Assembly: GCA_013334965.1 (NCBI GenBank)
Contig: JAAXWO010000005.1
Span: 122,627 to 186,626 of the forward strand
DNA from: Chlorobiaceae bacterium
GTDB lineage: Bacteria; Bacteroidota; Chlorobiia; Chlorobiales; Chlorobiaceae
Direction of reading: 5' to 3'
Length of the DNA stretch: 64,000 bases
In this document: in pieces, positions 43,491 through 52,977 of the stretch
Layout of the letters: the number at the start of each line of letters is the position of its first letter
How positions within the stretch are numbered: the first letter of the stretch is position 1
The notes under the pieces: model-generated
What the model was told of the DNA's origin: nothing
Databases searched by the model: none
The model's input: only the letters and a program-made list of their open reading frames with translations
Program-made: the position numbers and the translations under genes

Positions 43491-44927
43491 TTACTCCTGC
43501 CAGCCGCCTCCGACCGAGCGATATAAATCGGCCATGGCGGAAAGATGGCTGCGCTGAACGTCGGCGAGTTCGAGTTCAGACTGAAGTTGCGCGCCCTCTG
43601 CGGTGATAACTTCGAGCCAGGTCGCCATCCCGCTCCGGAACAGCAATCCTGCATTTTTCGCTGCACCTCGAAGTGCGGCGACACGCTGGCCGGCAAGCCT
43701 CTCCTGCACTCCTGTCTTTTCGACCTGCACGAGAGCGTCGGAAACCTCTCCGACCGCCTTGAATAGGGTCTGTCTGAAGGTCAGTTCAGCCTGGTCGCGC
43801 CTGATCCTGGACTGTTCGTACTGCGCCTTGAGCTCACCGCGACGAAACACCGGCTGCAGAACCGATCCCTGCAACAGGTCGAACAGCGAACCTGGCGTTG
43901 AAAACCATCTGTTCGACTGTATCGCGTTCAGCCCGCCCTGAGCCGTCACGGTCAGCGCTGGATAAAGCATCGCCTTTGCGGCACCCATGGTAGCGTGCTG
44001 CATCATGAGCGACTCTTCTGCCGCCCTTACGTCGGGCCTGTTCCGAAGCAGTTCAAGCGGCACACCGACGCCGACTGAATCCGAAACGGAGGATGCGGCA
44101 TAGCCACGGCTCCGCTTTATTTCCATGCCAGGCATTTTGCCGGTAAGTATGGACAGGGCGTTCTCCTGGGCGTTCCGTGCCGCTTCCAGCCTGGGAATGG
44201 ATAGTTTTGCGGACAGGAGTTGCGACTCCTGCTGCTGCACGGCCAGGCTGGTGACGTTGCCTGCGTCGAATTGCAGCCGCATCATCGTAAGGGTGGTATC
44301 TGCCAGTGCGATGTTCCGCCTCGTGATATCGAGCTGTGCGTCCAGCATCTGCAGGTTCCAGTAACCCTGGGCCACACTGGACACGAGACGGGTGCGAACA
44401 GCCCTTGCCGCATCGGAGCTTCTGAGATATTCTGCAAGTGCCGCTTTTTTCCTGTTCTGCAGCCTGGCCCAGATATCCGCTTCCCAGGAAGCCGTCAGGG
44501 AGGCGGTATAGTTCCTGCTGGTTCTGTTCTGGCCGTTAATCGCCGTAGAGCTGTTCTCTGAAGCCCTGGAATAGCTGCCCAGAACGCCGAGGTTCACATC
44601 TGGCAGAAACCCGAGTTTAGCCACATCGTATGATTCGCGTGCATAGTCGATGTTCTTCATGGCGATCTGCAGATCGTGATTCCCTGCTATCGCGCCATCG
44701 ATCAGTACCAGAAGATCCGGGTCCGTGAAGAACTTTCTGTATGGCACATTCGCCAGCTCCTTTCCAGTGGTTGCCGGGCCGGGATAGGCGGACGGAAGCT
44801 GCACGTCGGGTCGGCTGTACTCCCTAACAGGGCTGCAGGCCGAAAGCGCGCAACTGACGACAAGCGCCGCAAAGGAGAATATGCGGGGCAGAACGCTTTT
44901 CATTCTGCGGTATTCATTTCGACTCAT
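43491..44927 (-). CDS. RND efflux outer-membrane lipoprotein (OprM/NodT type)
   Basis: A 478-residue outer-membrane channel of tripartite efflux. A signal peptide ends SCALSACS, giving a lipobox Cys. The two OEP repeats are seen, for example LEAARNAQENALSIL near residue 237 and QSRIRRDQAELTFRQTLFKAVGEVSDALVQ near 366, plus RPDVRAAEESL near 301. The start overlaps the stop of the RND pump gene as ATGA. It completes an operon in the order fusion protein, pump, channel. Confidence 0.93.
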   Translation of the reverse strand: MSRNEYRRMKSVLPRIFSFAALVVSCALSACSPVREYSRPDVQLPSAYPGPATTGKELANVPYRKFFTDPDLLVLIDGAIAGNHDLQIAMKNIDYARESYDVAKLGFLPDVNLGVLGSYSRASENSSTAINGQNRTSRNYTASLTASWEADIWARLQNRKKAALAEYLRSSDAARAVRTRLVSSVAQGYWNLQMLDAQLDITRRNIALADTTLTMMRLQFDAGNVTSLAVQQQESQLLSAKLSIPRLEAARNAQENALSILTGKMPGMEIKRSRGYAASSVSDSVGVGVPLELLRNRPDVRAAEESLMMQHATMGAAKAMLYPALTVTAQGGLNAIQSNRWFSTPGSLFDLLQGSVLQPVFRRGELKAQYEQSRIRRDQAELTFRQTLFKAVGEVSDALVQVEKTGVQERLAGQRVAALRGAAKNAGLLFRSGMATWLEVITAEGAQLQSELELADVQRSHLSAMADLYRSVGGGWQE

Positions 44928-47900
44928 TCTTTGGATCCTTCACTCTTCAACTGTTCTTCAAGAAGCGTCCCTGCTTCGACGATTTCAGCAGCAGGGCCGG
45001 TGAAGCGCTCCTGCAAGCCCTGGAACGCAACGAATAGCACCGGCACGATCAGGATGCCCAGCACCATGCCGACGAACATGCCGCCGATGGCCGCCGCGCC
45101 GATGGAGTGGTTGCCCATCGCGGCCGGACCGGTCACGAACATGAGCGGCAGAAGCCCGGCAAGGAATGCGAGGGATGTCATCAGGATAGGACGAAGCCTC
45201 GACTGGGCTCCCTCCATGGCTGCCTCGACGAGCGACTTGCCAGCCACACGGCGCTGCAGGGCGAACTCCACAATCAGGATGGCGTTTTTGGCCAGGAGAC
45301 CTATAAGCATGATGACAGCGACCTGCACGTAGATGTTGTTTTCAATGCCGGCCAGCTTGATGCCTATAAAAACGCCGAGCAGGCCTGTCGGAATTGAGAA
45401 CATTACGGCCAACGGCAAAAGGTAACTCTCATAAAGGGCTGAGAGCAGGAAATAGACGAATATGACCGAAAGCATGAAGATGAACAGCAAACCTCCTGAC
45501 GATTCGAGCTCTTCCCTGCTCTGTCCCTTCCAGTCATAGGTATAACCGGTCGGCAAGCTCATACGTGAAACCTCATCGACGGCCTTGATCGCCTGACCGG
45601 TGCTGTAACCGGGTTTGACGACCGCATTGACCGAAATGGAGTTGAAGAGGTTGAAATGATCGACAGCGTCGGGACCGTAAACCCGCTTGAGGGATACGAT
45701 CGAGGTTACCGGCACCATCTGTCCGGCAGAACTTTTGACAAAAATACCGTTCAGGGATGAGGGATCCTTGCGGTCTGCCGTTTCAGACTGCATGACGACA
45801 CGGTAATATTTGCCGAAACGGTTGAAGTCGGATGCCTGGGAGCTGCCGTAATAGGCCTGCAGAACGGTCATGAGATCCCTGACGTTCACTCCGAGTTCAC
45901 CGGCCCTGACATTGTCCACCACCAGTTCATACTGGGGATAGGTGGCCTTGAATGTTGTGAACGCAAAACCGATCTCAGGCCTCTTCATCAGTTCACCGAT
46001 GAATCCCTGGGCCACCTCTCCGAACTTGCCGAGATCCCCTCCGCTTCGGTCCTGCAGCACGAACTCAAGGCCGCTGACCGTACCGAAGCCTGGCACCGTT
46101 GGCATGGCGAGGGCGAAAAACGACCCCTCCTTGACCGAAGAGAGCTTTTTCGTTACGCCGGCGAGTACATCCTTGATGTTGCGCATCTCCCCACGATCCT
46201 TAAGGTCCTGAAGCTGCATGAACATAAGACCCGATGCCGGTGAGGAGCTGCGTGACAGGATATTGATGCCGGAAACCGATATCACCTTCCTGATTGCCGG
46301 CATGGATCGCATCATACCCTCCGCCTTGTCCATTGCGGCCTGCGTCCGGGAGAGAGAAGAACCAGGAGGCATCGTCACGGAAACGATGACGAAACCGTTG
46401 TCCTCATCCGGTATAAATCCTGTCGGGGAGACCTTGAACAGCCAGAAAGAGACCAGGGAAATTACGGCAAGAACGGAAAACGCGAGCTTCCTTTTATTGA
46501 GGAGGAAAACCAGGCTTGTCCCGTAGCGTTGCCTGACGGTTTCGAATCCGGCGTTGAACCCGGTGAAAAAGCGCTGTCCGATCCCTTTGAAACGATCATT
46601 TTTCCCTTTCCCCTCACCGTGCAGATCGGTCAGGAAAAGAGCGCAGAGCGCCGGGCTCAGCGTAAGGGCGTTGACCGCCGATATGAGGATCGCTATGGCA
46701 AGGGTAAAGGCAAACTGGCGATAAAAGACGCCTGTAGAGCCCTGCATGAAACCGACCGGCAGGAAAACCGACGCCATGACGAGCGTTATCGTCACGATAG
46801 CCGTGGTTATCTCGCGCATCGCCGCGACGGTGGCAACCTTTGCCGGATAGTGCTTCTGTTCCATCTTGGCGTGCACCGCTTCCACCACCACGATGGCGTC
46901 GTCCACCACGATGCCGATGGCAAGCACCAGTCCGAAAAGGGTCAGCACGTTTATCGAAAACCCGAAGAGGTTCATGAAAAAGAAGGTGCCGATAATGGCG
47001 ACAGGAACGGCGATTGCCGGGATGAGCGTCGAACGGAAATCCTGCAGGAACAGAAACACGACCAGGAACACGAGCAGGAAGGCTTCGATGAGAGTGTGCT
47101 GCACCTGCTCGATCGATTCGTCAACGACCTTTTTGGAGCTGAACGGAATGGAGTACTCGACGCCCGGAGGAAACGATCTCGCCGCTTTTACAAGCACTTT
47201 GCGCAACTCGGTTTCCACCTTGTTGGCGTTCGACCCGGGTGACTGATACACCGCCAGCACCACACCGGGCTTGCCGTTGGCCTTGGTATTGACCGTGTAA
47301 CTGTAGGCGCCGAACTCAATCCTGGCTATATCCCTGAGCCGGAGCAGCGAACCGTCCGGATTGGCCCGTACGACTATGTTTTCATAATCCTCCGGAAGCG
47401 CAAACTTGCCACGGTACTTCATGACGTATTGCATGGGCTCACTGCTCATCAGGCCAAACGATCCCGGAGCCGCTTCAAGGTTCTGGCTCTGGATCGCAGC
47501 CGAGACCTCCTGGGGCGTCAAGCCGTAAGCCGCCATCTGCTGGGGCCTGAGCCAGACGCGCATCGCATAATCCATGTTGCCGTACACAGAAACCTGACCG
47601 ACGCCGGGCACCCTAGCAAGGTCGTCGACGATGTTGATCTTCGCATAGTTCTGCAGGAACCTGGTGTCGAACTCCTTTTCGTTGCTCGACAGGTTGATCA
47701 GCATGATCTGGCTGTTCTGGCGCTTTACCGTCGAAATGCCAATCTGGTTGACCTCAGCCGGAAGGCGGCTCGCAGCCTGAGCTACGCGGTTCTGTACGTT
47801 GACCGAGGCCTGGTCGGGATTGGTTCCCTGCTTGAAGAACACATTGATTGAAAGCGATCCGTCATTGGACGATGTCGAGGTCATGTAGGTCATGTTCTCA

Positions 47901-48115
47901 ACACCATTGATGGCCTCCTCGAGAGGAGGGGCGACGGTACGCCCGACGGTTTCGGCGCTCGCACCGGGATAGCTCGCCGAGACCGAAACGCTCGGCGGAG
48001 CGATGTCCGGAAAGCGGGTGATCGAAAGCTGCGTCATGCTGACCAGGCCGAGCAGGACAAGGATGACGGATATGACGGTCGCAAGTACCGGGCGGGATAT
48101 GAAACGTTCGAACAT
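44924..48115 (-). CDS. RND multidrug efflux pump, inner-membrane subunit (HAE1 family)
   Basis: A 1063-residue proton-drug antiporter of the AcrB/MexB type with 12 membrane helices and two periplasmic porter loops. It starts MFERFISRPVLATVISV, as HAE1 pumps do. The proton-relay pair is in GIVVDDAIVVVEAVHAKM (DD near residue 404), the Lys relay in the tenth helix region, and GFIPDEDNGF near residue 566. It would export hydrophobic drugs, dyes or metabolites. Flanked by its fusion protein (11 bases upstream) and channel (overlap 4 bases). No regulator gene is adjacent. Confidence 0.95.
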   Translation of the reverse strand: MFERFISRPVLATVISVILVLLGLVSMTQLSITRFPDIAPPSVSVSASYPGASAETVGRTVAPPLEEAINGVENMTYMTSTSSNDGSLSINVFFKQGTNPDQASVNVQNRVAQAASRLPAEVNQIGISTVKRQNSQIMLINLSSNEKEFDTRFLQNYAKINIVDDLARVPGVGQVSVYGNMDYAMRVWLRPQQMAAYGLTPQEVSAAIQSQNLEAAPGSFGLMSSEPMQYVMKYRGKFALPEDYENIVVRANPDGSLLRLRDIARIEFGAYSYTVNTKANGKPGVVLAVYQSPGSNANKVETELRKVLVKAARSFPPGVEYSIPFSSKKVVDESIEQVQHTLIEAFLLVFLVVFLFLQDFRSTLIPAIAVPVAIIGTFFFMNLFGFSINVLTLFGLVLAIGIVVDDAIVVVEAVHAKMEQKHYPAKVATVAAMREITTAIVTITLVMASVFLPVGFMQGSTGVFYRQFAFTLAIAILISAVNALTLSPALCALFLTDLHGEGKGKNDRFKGIGQRFFTGFNAGFETVRQRYGTSLVFLLNKRKLAFSVLAVISLVSFWLFKVSPTGFIPDEDNGFVIVSVTMPPGSSLSRTQAAMDKAEGMMRSMPAIRKVISVSGINILSRSSSPASGLMFMQLQDLKDRGEMRNIKDVLAGVTKKLSSVKEGSFFALAMPTVPGFGTVSGLEFVLQDRSGGDLGKFGEVAQGFIGELMKRPEIGFAFTTFKATYPQYELVVDNVRAGELGVNVRDLMTVLQAYYGSSQASDFNRFGKYYRVVMQSETADRKDPSSLNGIFVKSSAGQMVPVTSIVSLKRVYGPDAVDHFNLFNSISVNAVVKPGYSTGQAIKAVDEVSRMSLPTGYTYDWKGQSREELESSGGLLFIFMLSVIFVYFLLSALYESYLLPLAVMFSIPTGLLGVFIGIKLAGIENNIYVQVAVIMLIGLLAKNAILIVEFALQRRVAGKSLVEAAMEGAQSRLRPILMTSLAFLAGLLPLMFVTGPAAMGNHSIGAAAIGGMFVGMVLGILIVPVLFVAFQGLQERFTGPAAEIVEAGTLLEEQLKSEGSKE

Positions 48116-48126
48116 GGGCCCTGTAT

Positions 48127-49320
48127 TTAGCGATCTTTGACTGGTGAAGAAACGGCCGGTTTGGCGGCGGAAGGAGCCGCGTCAGTCATCGGTTTGATGA
48201 CTGCGCCGTCCTGCAACTTGTCGATGCCCGCAGTCACGATCTGGTCACCGGAATTGAGACCTGCCGTCACGATGTAGTCCGGGCCGCTCTTCCCCGAAAC
48301 CGAGATGACCTGCTTCCTGACCTTGTTGCCCTTCTGCAGCACGAACACGAACACTTTATCCTGGAGTTCGACCGTGGAAGCTTGAGGAACAAGCAGGACG
48401 CCGCTGTAACTGGTCGAGAGAATCACTTTCCCGGAATTGCCGCTTCGAAGTAATCCTTCGCTGTTGGGAAACTCTGCCCGGAGGCCTATCGAGCCCGTGG
48501 CCCGGTCGAACTCGCCGCTGATCGATTCGAGCCGTCCCTCATGGGCATAGAGGCTCCCGTCCGAGAGCATCAGCCTGACAGGAGGCACTGCGGCGATCTT
48601 TTCCTGTATGGTATTGCCCGCATAAACACTTTTGAACCGTGCGAATTCGGTTTCGCTTATACTGAACACTGCGTACATCCGGGTGACATCAGAAAGGGTC
48701 GTGAGCGCCTGCGACTGGTTCCTGGTCAGCAGGTTGCCCTGGCGGAACGGAATCCGGCCTACGTATCCGCCGACAGGGGCCTTGATCACCGTGTATCCGA
48801 GATTGATGTGCGCAGCCCGCGCCATCGCAGCAGACTGCTCCGCAAGGGCTTTCGCCGCCTGCTCCTGTGCTTTGGCCGTGGTAAGCTGGACTGGGGCGAC
48901 AACCTTGTTTTCGACAAGTGGAACGAGCTTTTCGGCATTGACGCGAGCTACTGCAGCCTGTGCCTCAGCGGCATGCCGGGAGGCCAGCGCCGTCGCATAC
49001 TGCTCGCGATAGACCGCATCGTCTATCCTGAACAACGGCTGTCCCTTTTTGACGAGATCCCCCTCCCTGACCAGAATGCCCAGAAGCACGCCGTCCACCT
49101 GAGGTCGGATTTCAGCATTGGCGAGGCCTTCGAGCCGAACCGAATATCCGGAGGATACGACGGCAGATGCCGGTTGAACGGTCATCACGGGCAGGGTCGG
49201 CATCCTGGGCCTGGAGTCATCGGCTTTCTTGCCGCAACCCGAGCAAAGCAATGTCGAACCGAGGATGAGGCTTAACGTGAACCTGGGAAAAAGCTTTCCG
49301 TAGAAAAGAGTCGTATTCAT
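48127..49320 (-). CDS. RND efflux periplasmic membrane-fusion lipoprotein
   Basis: A 397-residue periplasmic adaptor of the AcrA/MexA group. The signal peptide ends STLLCSGCGK, a lipobox. EIRPQVDGVLLGILVREGDLVKKGQPLFRID near residue 70 is the lipoyl/hairpin motif, and GYTVIKAPVGGYVGRI near 171 closes it. It bridges the pump and channel encoded next in the operon. It is the first gene of the operon; the promoter should lie in 49321-49497. Confidence 0.95.
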   Translation of the reverse strand: MNTTLFYGKLFPRFTLSLILGSTLLCSGCGKKADDSRPRMPTLPVMTVQPASAVVSSGYSVRLEGLANAEIRPQVDGVLLGILVREGDLVKKGQPLFRIDDAVYREQYATALASRHAAEAQAAVARVNAEKLVPLVENKVVAPVQLTTAKAQEQAAKALAEQSAAMARAAHINLGYTVIKAPVGGYVGRIPFRQGNLLTRNQSQALTTLSDVTRMYAVFSISETEFARFKSVYAGNTIQEKIAAVPPVRLMLSDGSLYAHEGRLESISGEFDRATGSIGLRAEFPNSEGLLRSGNSGKVILSTSYSGVLLVPQASTVELQDKVFVFVLQKGNKVRKQVISVSGKSGPDYIVTAGLNSGDQIVTAGIDKLQDGAVIKPMTDAAPSAAKPAVSSPVKDR

Positions 49321-49497
49321 GGGTTTTTCAATGACTGAAAAGAGAGGCCGAACAGTCCGACCAGCGGAGAATGACGAATTTATATAATGAAAATACTTGA
49401 TATTATCGGTCGTTCACATCTGGTTGGGCAAAGAATAACGTAAAACCGGCAAACTCACGGCAAGCATCCTGGATATCAACCTCTTATTGACGTCGAA

Positions 49498-49986
49498 TCA
49501 CCTGCCGTTCAAGCGCTCAAAATCTATGAGATAACGCTTGATCTCAGCGCCACCAAGGTAGTCGCCGATCCTTCCGTCGCGACAGACGACCCGATGACAC
49601 GGTACGATAATCGGCAACGGGTTCCGTCGACATGCGGAACCAACGGCCCTTGCCGCACCCGGAGCCCCGACTGCCGATGCAATATCGGTATAAGCGACCG
49701 TCGTCCCGTAGGGAATATCGGGCAACGCGCGCCAGACGCGCCGAACGAATCCAGCGCCTCCGGGTGCGATCGGAAGGGAAAATGTCTTGAGTTCCCCTGC
49801 CAGCCAGGCATTGAGCTGTCGAAAAGCCGCTTCAAGCAATGGCGAGCTGCCGGTTTCCGTGATCCCTTCAACAACGGAATCCATGAAATGCAGATGAGTG
49901 ACGACTCCCCCGCTCTCTGCAATGGCGATCCGGCCGATCACCGTATCCCGGCAACAAAGCCTTGTCGAACCATTATCGGTTTTCAT
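49498..49986 (-). CDS. ogt: Methylated-DNA-[protein]-cysteine S-methyltransferase
   Basis: A 162-residue suicide repair protein that removes methyl groups from O6-methylguanine. IVPCHRVVCRDGRIGDYLGGAEIKRYLI near residue 126 holds the acceptor Cys in PCHR and the conserved Gly and Glu. ARAVGSACRRNP near 112 is the DNA-contact helix. It lacks the AdaA and AdaB fusion domains, so it is a stand-alone ogt. Its 3' end is near the RND operon but the two are separate. Confidence 0.93.
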   Translation of the reverse strand: MKTDNGSTRLCCRDTVIGRIAIAESGGVVTHLHFMDSVVEGITETGSSPLLEAAFRQLNAWLAGELKTFSLPIAPGGAGFVRRVWRALPDIPYGTTVAYTDIASAVGAPGAARAVGSACRRNPLPIIVPCHRVVCRDGRIGDYLGGAEIKRYLIDFERLNGR

Positions 49987-50126
49987 TGAAAGATCCTTGA
50001 TCCAGTTAAATCCGCCGGGTTCTGGACAGGGTAACCGCTGATGTCGCCGAACAGTTTCCGGTACCCGCTTTGCGACGGATGTGTCCTCCCCCTTTCAGAA
50101 CATCGATGAAGATAGTATGTTGGATC

Positions 50127-50708
50127 ATGAAGGAAAAACTCACAGAACAGACCATCAGCCAGGTTTTTGAGAAAGTCGATGGAGACTCGCTCACCCCGGA
50201 TTGCAGGGTATACGAGGATTGCAGGTTCATCCGTTGCAATTTCGCCCATGCCGATCTTTCCGGCCTGATCTTCAGGGAGTGTTCGTTCGAAGGTTGCGAC
50301 ATGAGCATGGCGAAACTCAAAGACACAGGATTCCAGGAGGCACTTTTCAAGGAGTGCAAGCTGCTCGGCTTGCAGTTCAACGACTGCAGGAAACTTCTGT
50401 TGCGGATGGAGTTCCAGGGTTGCATGCTCAAACTGTCGCTCTTCAGCGGACTGGAACTTAAAAACACAACATTTGTCGACTGTGATCTGCAGGAAGCTGA
50501 TTTCACGGGAGCCAACATGAGCGGTTCGGCATTCGTGAAATGCGACCTGCGCCAGGCGCTTTTTTTTCACACAAACCTTGAAAAAGCTGACTTCCGCTCC
50601 GCCGTCAACTACTCCATCGCACCGGAAACAAACCGCATCAGGAAAGCGAGGTTCTCCCTGCATGGCCTTGCTGGACTGCTCGACATCTACGATATCGAAA
50701 TAGAGTGA
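50127..50708 (+). CDS. Pentapeptide-repeat protein
   Basis: A 193-residue protein made of pentapeptide repeats of the A(D/N)LxX type: AHADLSGLIFRECSFEGCDMSMAKL, then FQEALFKECKLLGL and so on, ending with ADFTGANMSGSAFVKCDLRQALFFHTNLEKADF. The fold is a right-handed quadrilateral beta-helix like Qnr and MfpA, DNA mimics that shield gyrase. Whether this one binds gyrase is unknown. ATG 50127 is taken; the open frame begins at 50070. Confidence 0.82.
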   Translation: MKEKLTEQTISQVFEKVDGDSLTPDCRVYEDCRFIRCNFAHADLSGLIFRECSFEGCDMSMAKLKDTGFQEALFKECKLLGLQFNDCRKLLLRMEFQGCMLKLSLFSGLELKNTTFVDCDLQEADFTGANMSGSAFVKCDLRQALFFHTNLEKADFRSAVNYSIAPETNRIRKARFSLHGLAGLLDIYDIEIE

Positions 50709-50717
50709 GCAGAACGT

Positions 50718-50752
50718 AAAAAAGCCCGGCGTCGGAATTCGTGACGCCGGGC
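50718..50752 (-). terminator. Terminator after the 713-residue gene (minus strand)
   Basis: On the minus strand GCCCGGCGTC pairs with GACGCCGGGC (50724-50733 and 50743-50752) around nine bases, followed by six T (50718-50723). On the plus strand no T tract follows, so it serves the minus-strand gene. Confidence 0.8.
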
Positions 50753-50835
50753 CGGAAAATGCGAAACCACACTTCAGGATGAAGTGGGAGCAACGGCATT
50801 TCACCGGCCCCCACACTTACAGACAATCAGCTGAA

Positions 50836-52977
50836 TCACACTGCCGGAGGACATGGCGGACATGGTTTGCATTTCTCTATGGCGATGGCTTTCATATCGT
50901 CATCGGAATAGATGAACTGCCGTCCATCCCTGATATGCGCCGTAGCCCAGAGCCTCAATGCAAAGGCACAGGTTCCGGTCAATCCAGTCAGCAGCGAATC
51001 TCCCACGACTGTCTGGCTTATGGGTCCCGGTGTTCCTGTACTGAAGGTAACCGGCCCTGCCAGATATGAAGACACCGGATTCACCCCTTTGTTATAATAG
51101 AGACCCCAGCTATGCAAACGGCCGTTTTCCTGAGAAATATCGACCTTGAAATTAAGCGGCGGCACCGAGCTCCAGGGAATCACACCACACTCGTTGAGCA
51201 CCGCCGGAATGGTCAGCGTAGCGACGGGAGGCTTGTTATCGAGGGTAATCTTCAGATCACAACTGTCGATCATGGTTGTCAGGACTGCCCCAGGCCCTTT
51301 GGTGCCGTCAAGATATTCCACTCCCATGGCACTCGTCAGCTTTGCTCCGTTCTCGTCGAACACCTCAAGTCGAAGCACATACAAGTCGGTATCGGCCTCA
51401 GCCAACCAGGTATACCAGGCGCCGATCCAGTCCGGATTGTACCAGTAGTAATTGCTGAAGTCGCGCACCTCATAGAGCGCGGGCACCCCATTGATCGTTT
51501 TGGGACCCAGCGCATGTGTTTCGCTGAACAGGGAGCCCTTGGCTACGCGCGTATCCGAAAGCCCTGAGGTGATGGGGGTAAACTCCGAACTACCGTTCCT
51601 GGCATAGGAAAGACGGTAATAGCGTGCAGGGAGGCCGTTTGCAAGTGCGTCCCCGAACTGCGCATAAAGCAGCAGGTTGCCACCGTACGCCGCGTTGAGG
51701 TAAAGAGGCTCCTTATACAGCCCTGTCCCCTGATCGATCCTGTAAACCTCGTCGTCGCCAACCCTGGTGATAAACACGGGCGACCCTGGCCGGGACTCGT
51801 GGCAATTGGGGTTGCCGCAGACCACCTCTTCATTATCGAGATACAGGTCTATATGGGCATTGGTGACATTCCATCTCGTACTGGTGTATGGGTCCATGTA
51901 GATCACGGTCGAAACGCCGTCGATGACCTGTGTCAACCTGATGATGATGTCCGGACGTGAATCGAAACGCAGCCTGCCGCGACGGAAGTGGAACGGCCAC
52001 CAGTTGAAACAGCAGTTGAAGCCGCCGCTGCAGTCCGTTACGGTTTCGCACACCAGAGCCTTGCTGTAGAAACAACGGGGGAACAACATCCAGGGAGCGA
52101 TCCTGGAGGTCAGGGTCAGCGTATCGAGACGTGAGGCGATGCTGGAATCCATCAGACGCGCTTCGCCTACACGGGTAAATGCCTGATTAATCATGACCGG
52201 GCCTGGCGGTTCAGGCTGCGGATTCAATGAGACCATCGATGCAAGGTTTGCATAGGACACAGAGGTGTTCAACGGAGATTCCGGTTTCGAACCAATGCCC
52301 ACCCTCGTCGCAAAAGCAGCTGCAGTATTGACGGCTGCGGTTGAACCTGTCGGCCTCATTTCAGGAGCGGGATCCGGACCGGGAAACGGCTTTATCGGAT
52401 AGGGCGGCTCTTTGAGGATATCCGGGATACGGATCACAGGCCTGTCGAGAAGCAGCTCCCACCATTTGCGTATAGGCGGCCAGAAGCAACCTTCCCGATC
52501 GACATCGAAGATCTCGACCTTCACGTAAGGCACCGGACATACGCTGGTCTTGCCCTCTTTGGTAGTTACCTTTCGAACATGCCCGGAAACGCAAATGCGC
52601 TGAGGCCACCACGGACGCCAGACAGCCAGGGGAAGCAGCATATCAAATTTCACATGGTAATTGCTCCCAATGGCTTTCCAGTCGCCGGCAAGGATGCTTT
52701 TACGGTAGGCGTCAGACATGCGAATCTGGGAAGCCATCTTCGCAGGGCCTATGATGAGATCTGCATCGGAAGGGCGTGACAGGCGCACATCGACAGCATA
52801 ACTCCCATTCTTGTCGATGGCAGCCTCCCCCAGCAAGGCACCTGCCTTGTCGAAAACATAAGCTCCAAGGTTCATTTCGCCAGGCAGGCTTTCCGCCTGA
52901 TCACGTTTAATCACTCCTTCGATGCGAAAGCCAGCGTTTTTCCTGGACACTGCGGGTTGAATCTGCAATTTTGCCAT
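50836..52977 (-). CDS. Large uncharacterised protein, 713 aa
   Basis: No confident family. The protein has no signal peptide or membrane segment. Residues 1-120 look like a carboxypeptidase-regulatory/beta-sandwich type region (LGAYVFDKAGALLGEAAIDKNG, then PYVKVEIFDVDREG). Residues 220-260 are Pro-rich. The middle has Cys-rich stretches (CETVTDCSGGFNCCFNWW), and the end reads CKPCPPCPP, with many aromatic and beta-strand residues throughout. The start at 52977 has AAGGAG 7 bases upstream and fits the next gene distance; an upstream in-frame ATG at 53052 is less likely. A large, multi-domain beta protein; possibly a cell-surface or contractile-apparatus component, but nothing here shows it. 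Confidence 0.75.
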   Translation of the reverse strand: MAKLQIQPAVSRKNAGFRIEGVIKRDQAESLPGEMNLGAYVFDKAGALLGEAAIDKNGSYAVDVRLSRPSDADLIIGPAKMASQIRMSDAYRKSILAGDWKAIGSNYHVKFDMLLPLAVWRPWWPQRICVSGHVRKVTTKEGKTSVCPVPYVKVEIFDVDREGCFWPPIRKWWELLLDRPVIRIPDILKEPPYPIKPFPGPDPAPEMRPTGSTAAVNTAAAFATRVGIGSKPESPLNTSVSYANLASMVSLNPQPEPPGPVMINQAFTRVGEARLMDSSIASRLDTLTLTSRIAPWMLFPRCFYSKALVCETVTDCSGGFNCCFNWWPFHFRRGRLRFDSRPDIIIRLTQVIDGVSTVIYMDPYTSTRWNVTNAHIDLYLDNEEVVCGNPNCHESRPGSPVFITRVGDDEVYRIDQGTGLYKEPLYLNAAYGGNLLLYAQFGDALANGLPARYYRLSYARNGSSEFTPITSGLSDTRVAKGSLFSETHALGPKTINGVPALYEVRDFSNYYWYNPDWIGAWYTWLAEADTDLYVLRLEVFDENGAKLTSAMGVEYLDGTKGPGAVLTTMIDSCDLKITLDNKPPVATLTIPAVLNECGVIPWSSVPPLNFKVDISQENGRLHSWGLYYNKGVNPVSSYLAGPVTFSTGTPGPISQTVVGDSLLTGLTGTCAFALRLWATAHIRDGRQFIYSDDDMKAIAIEKCKPCPPCPPAV

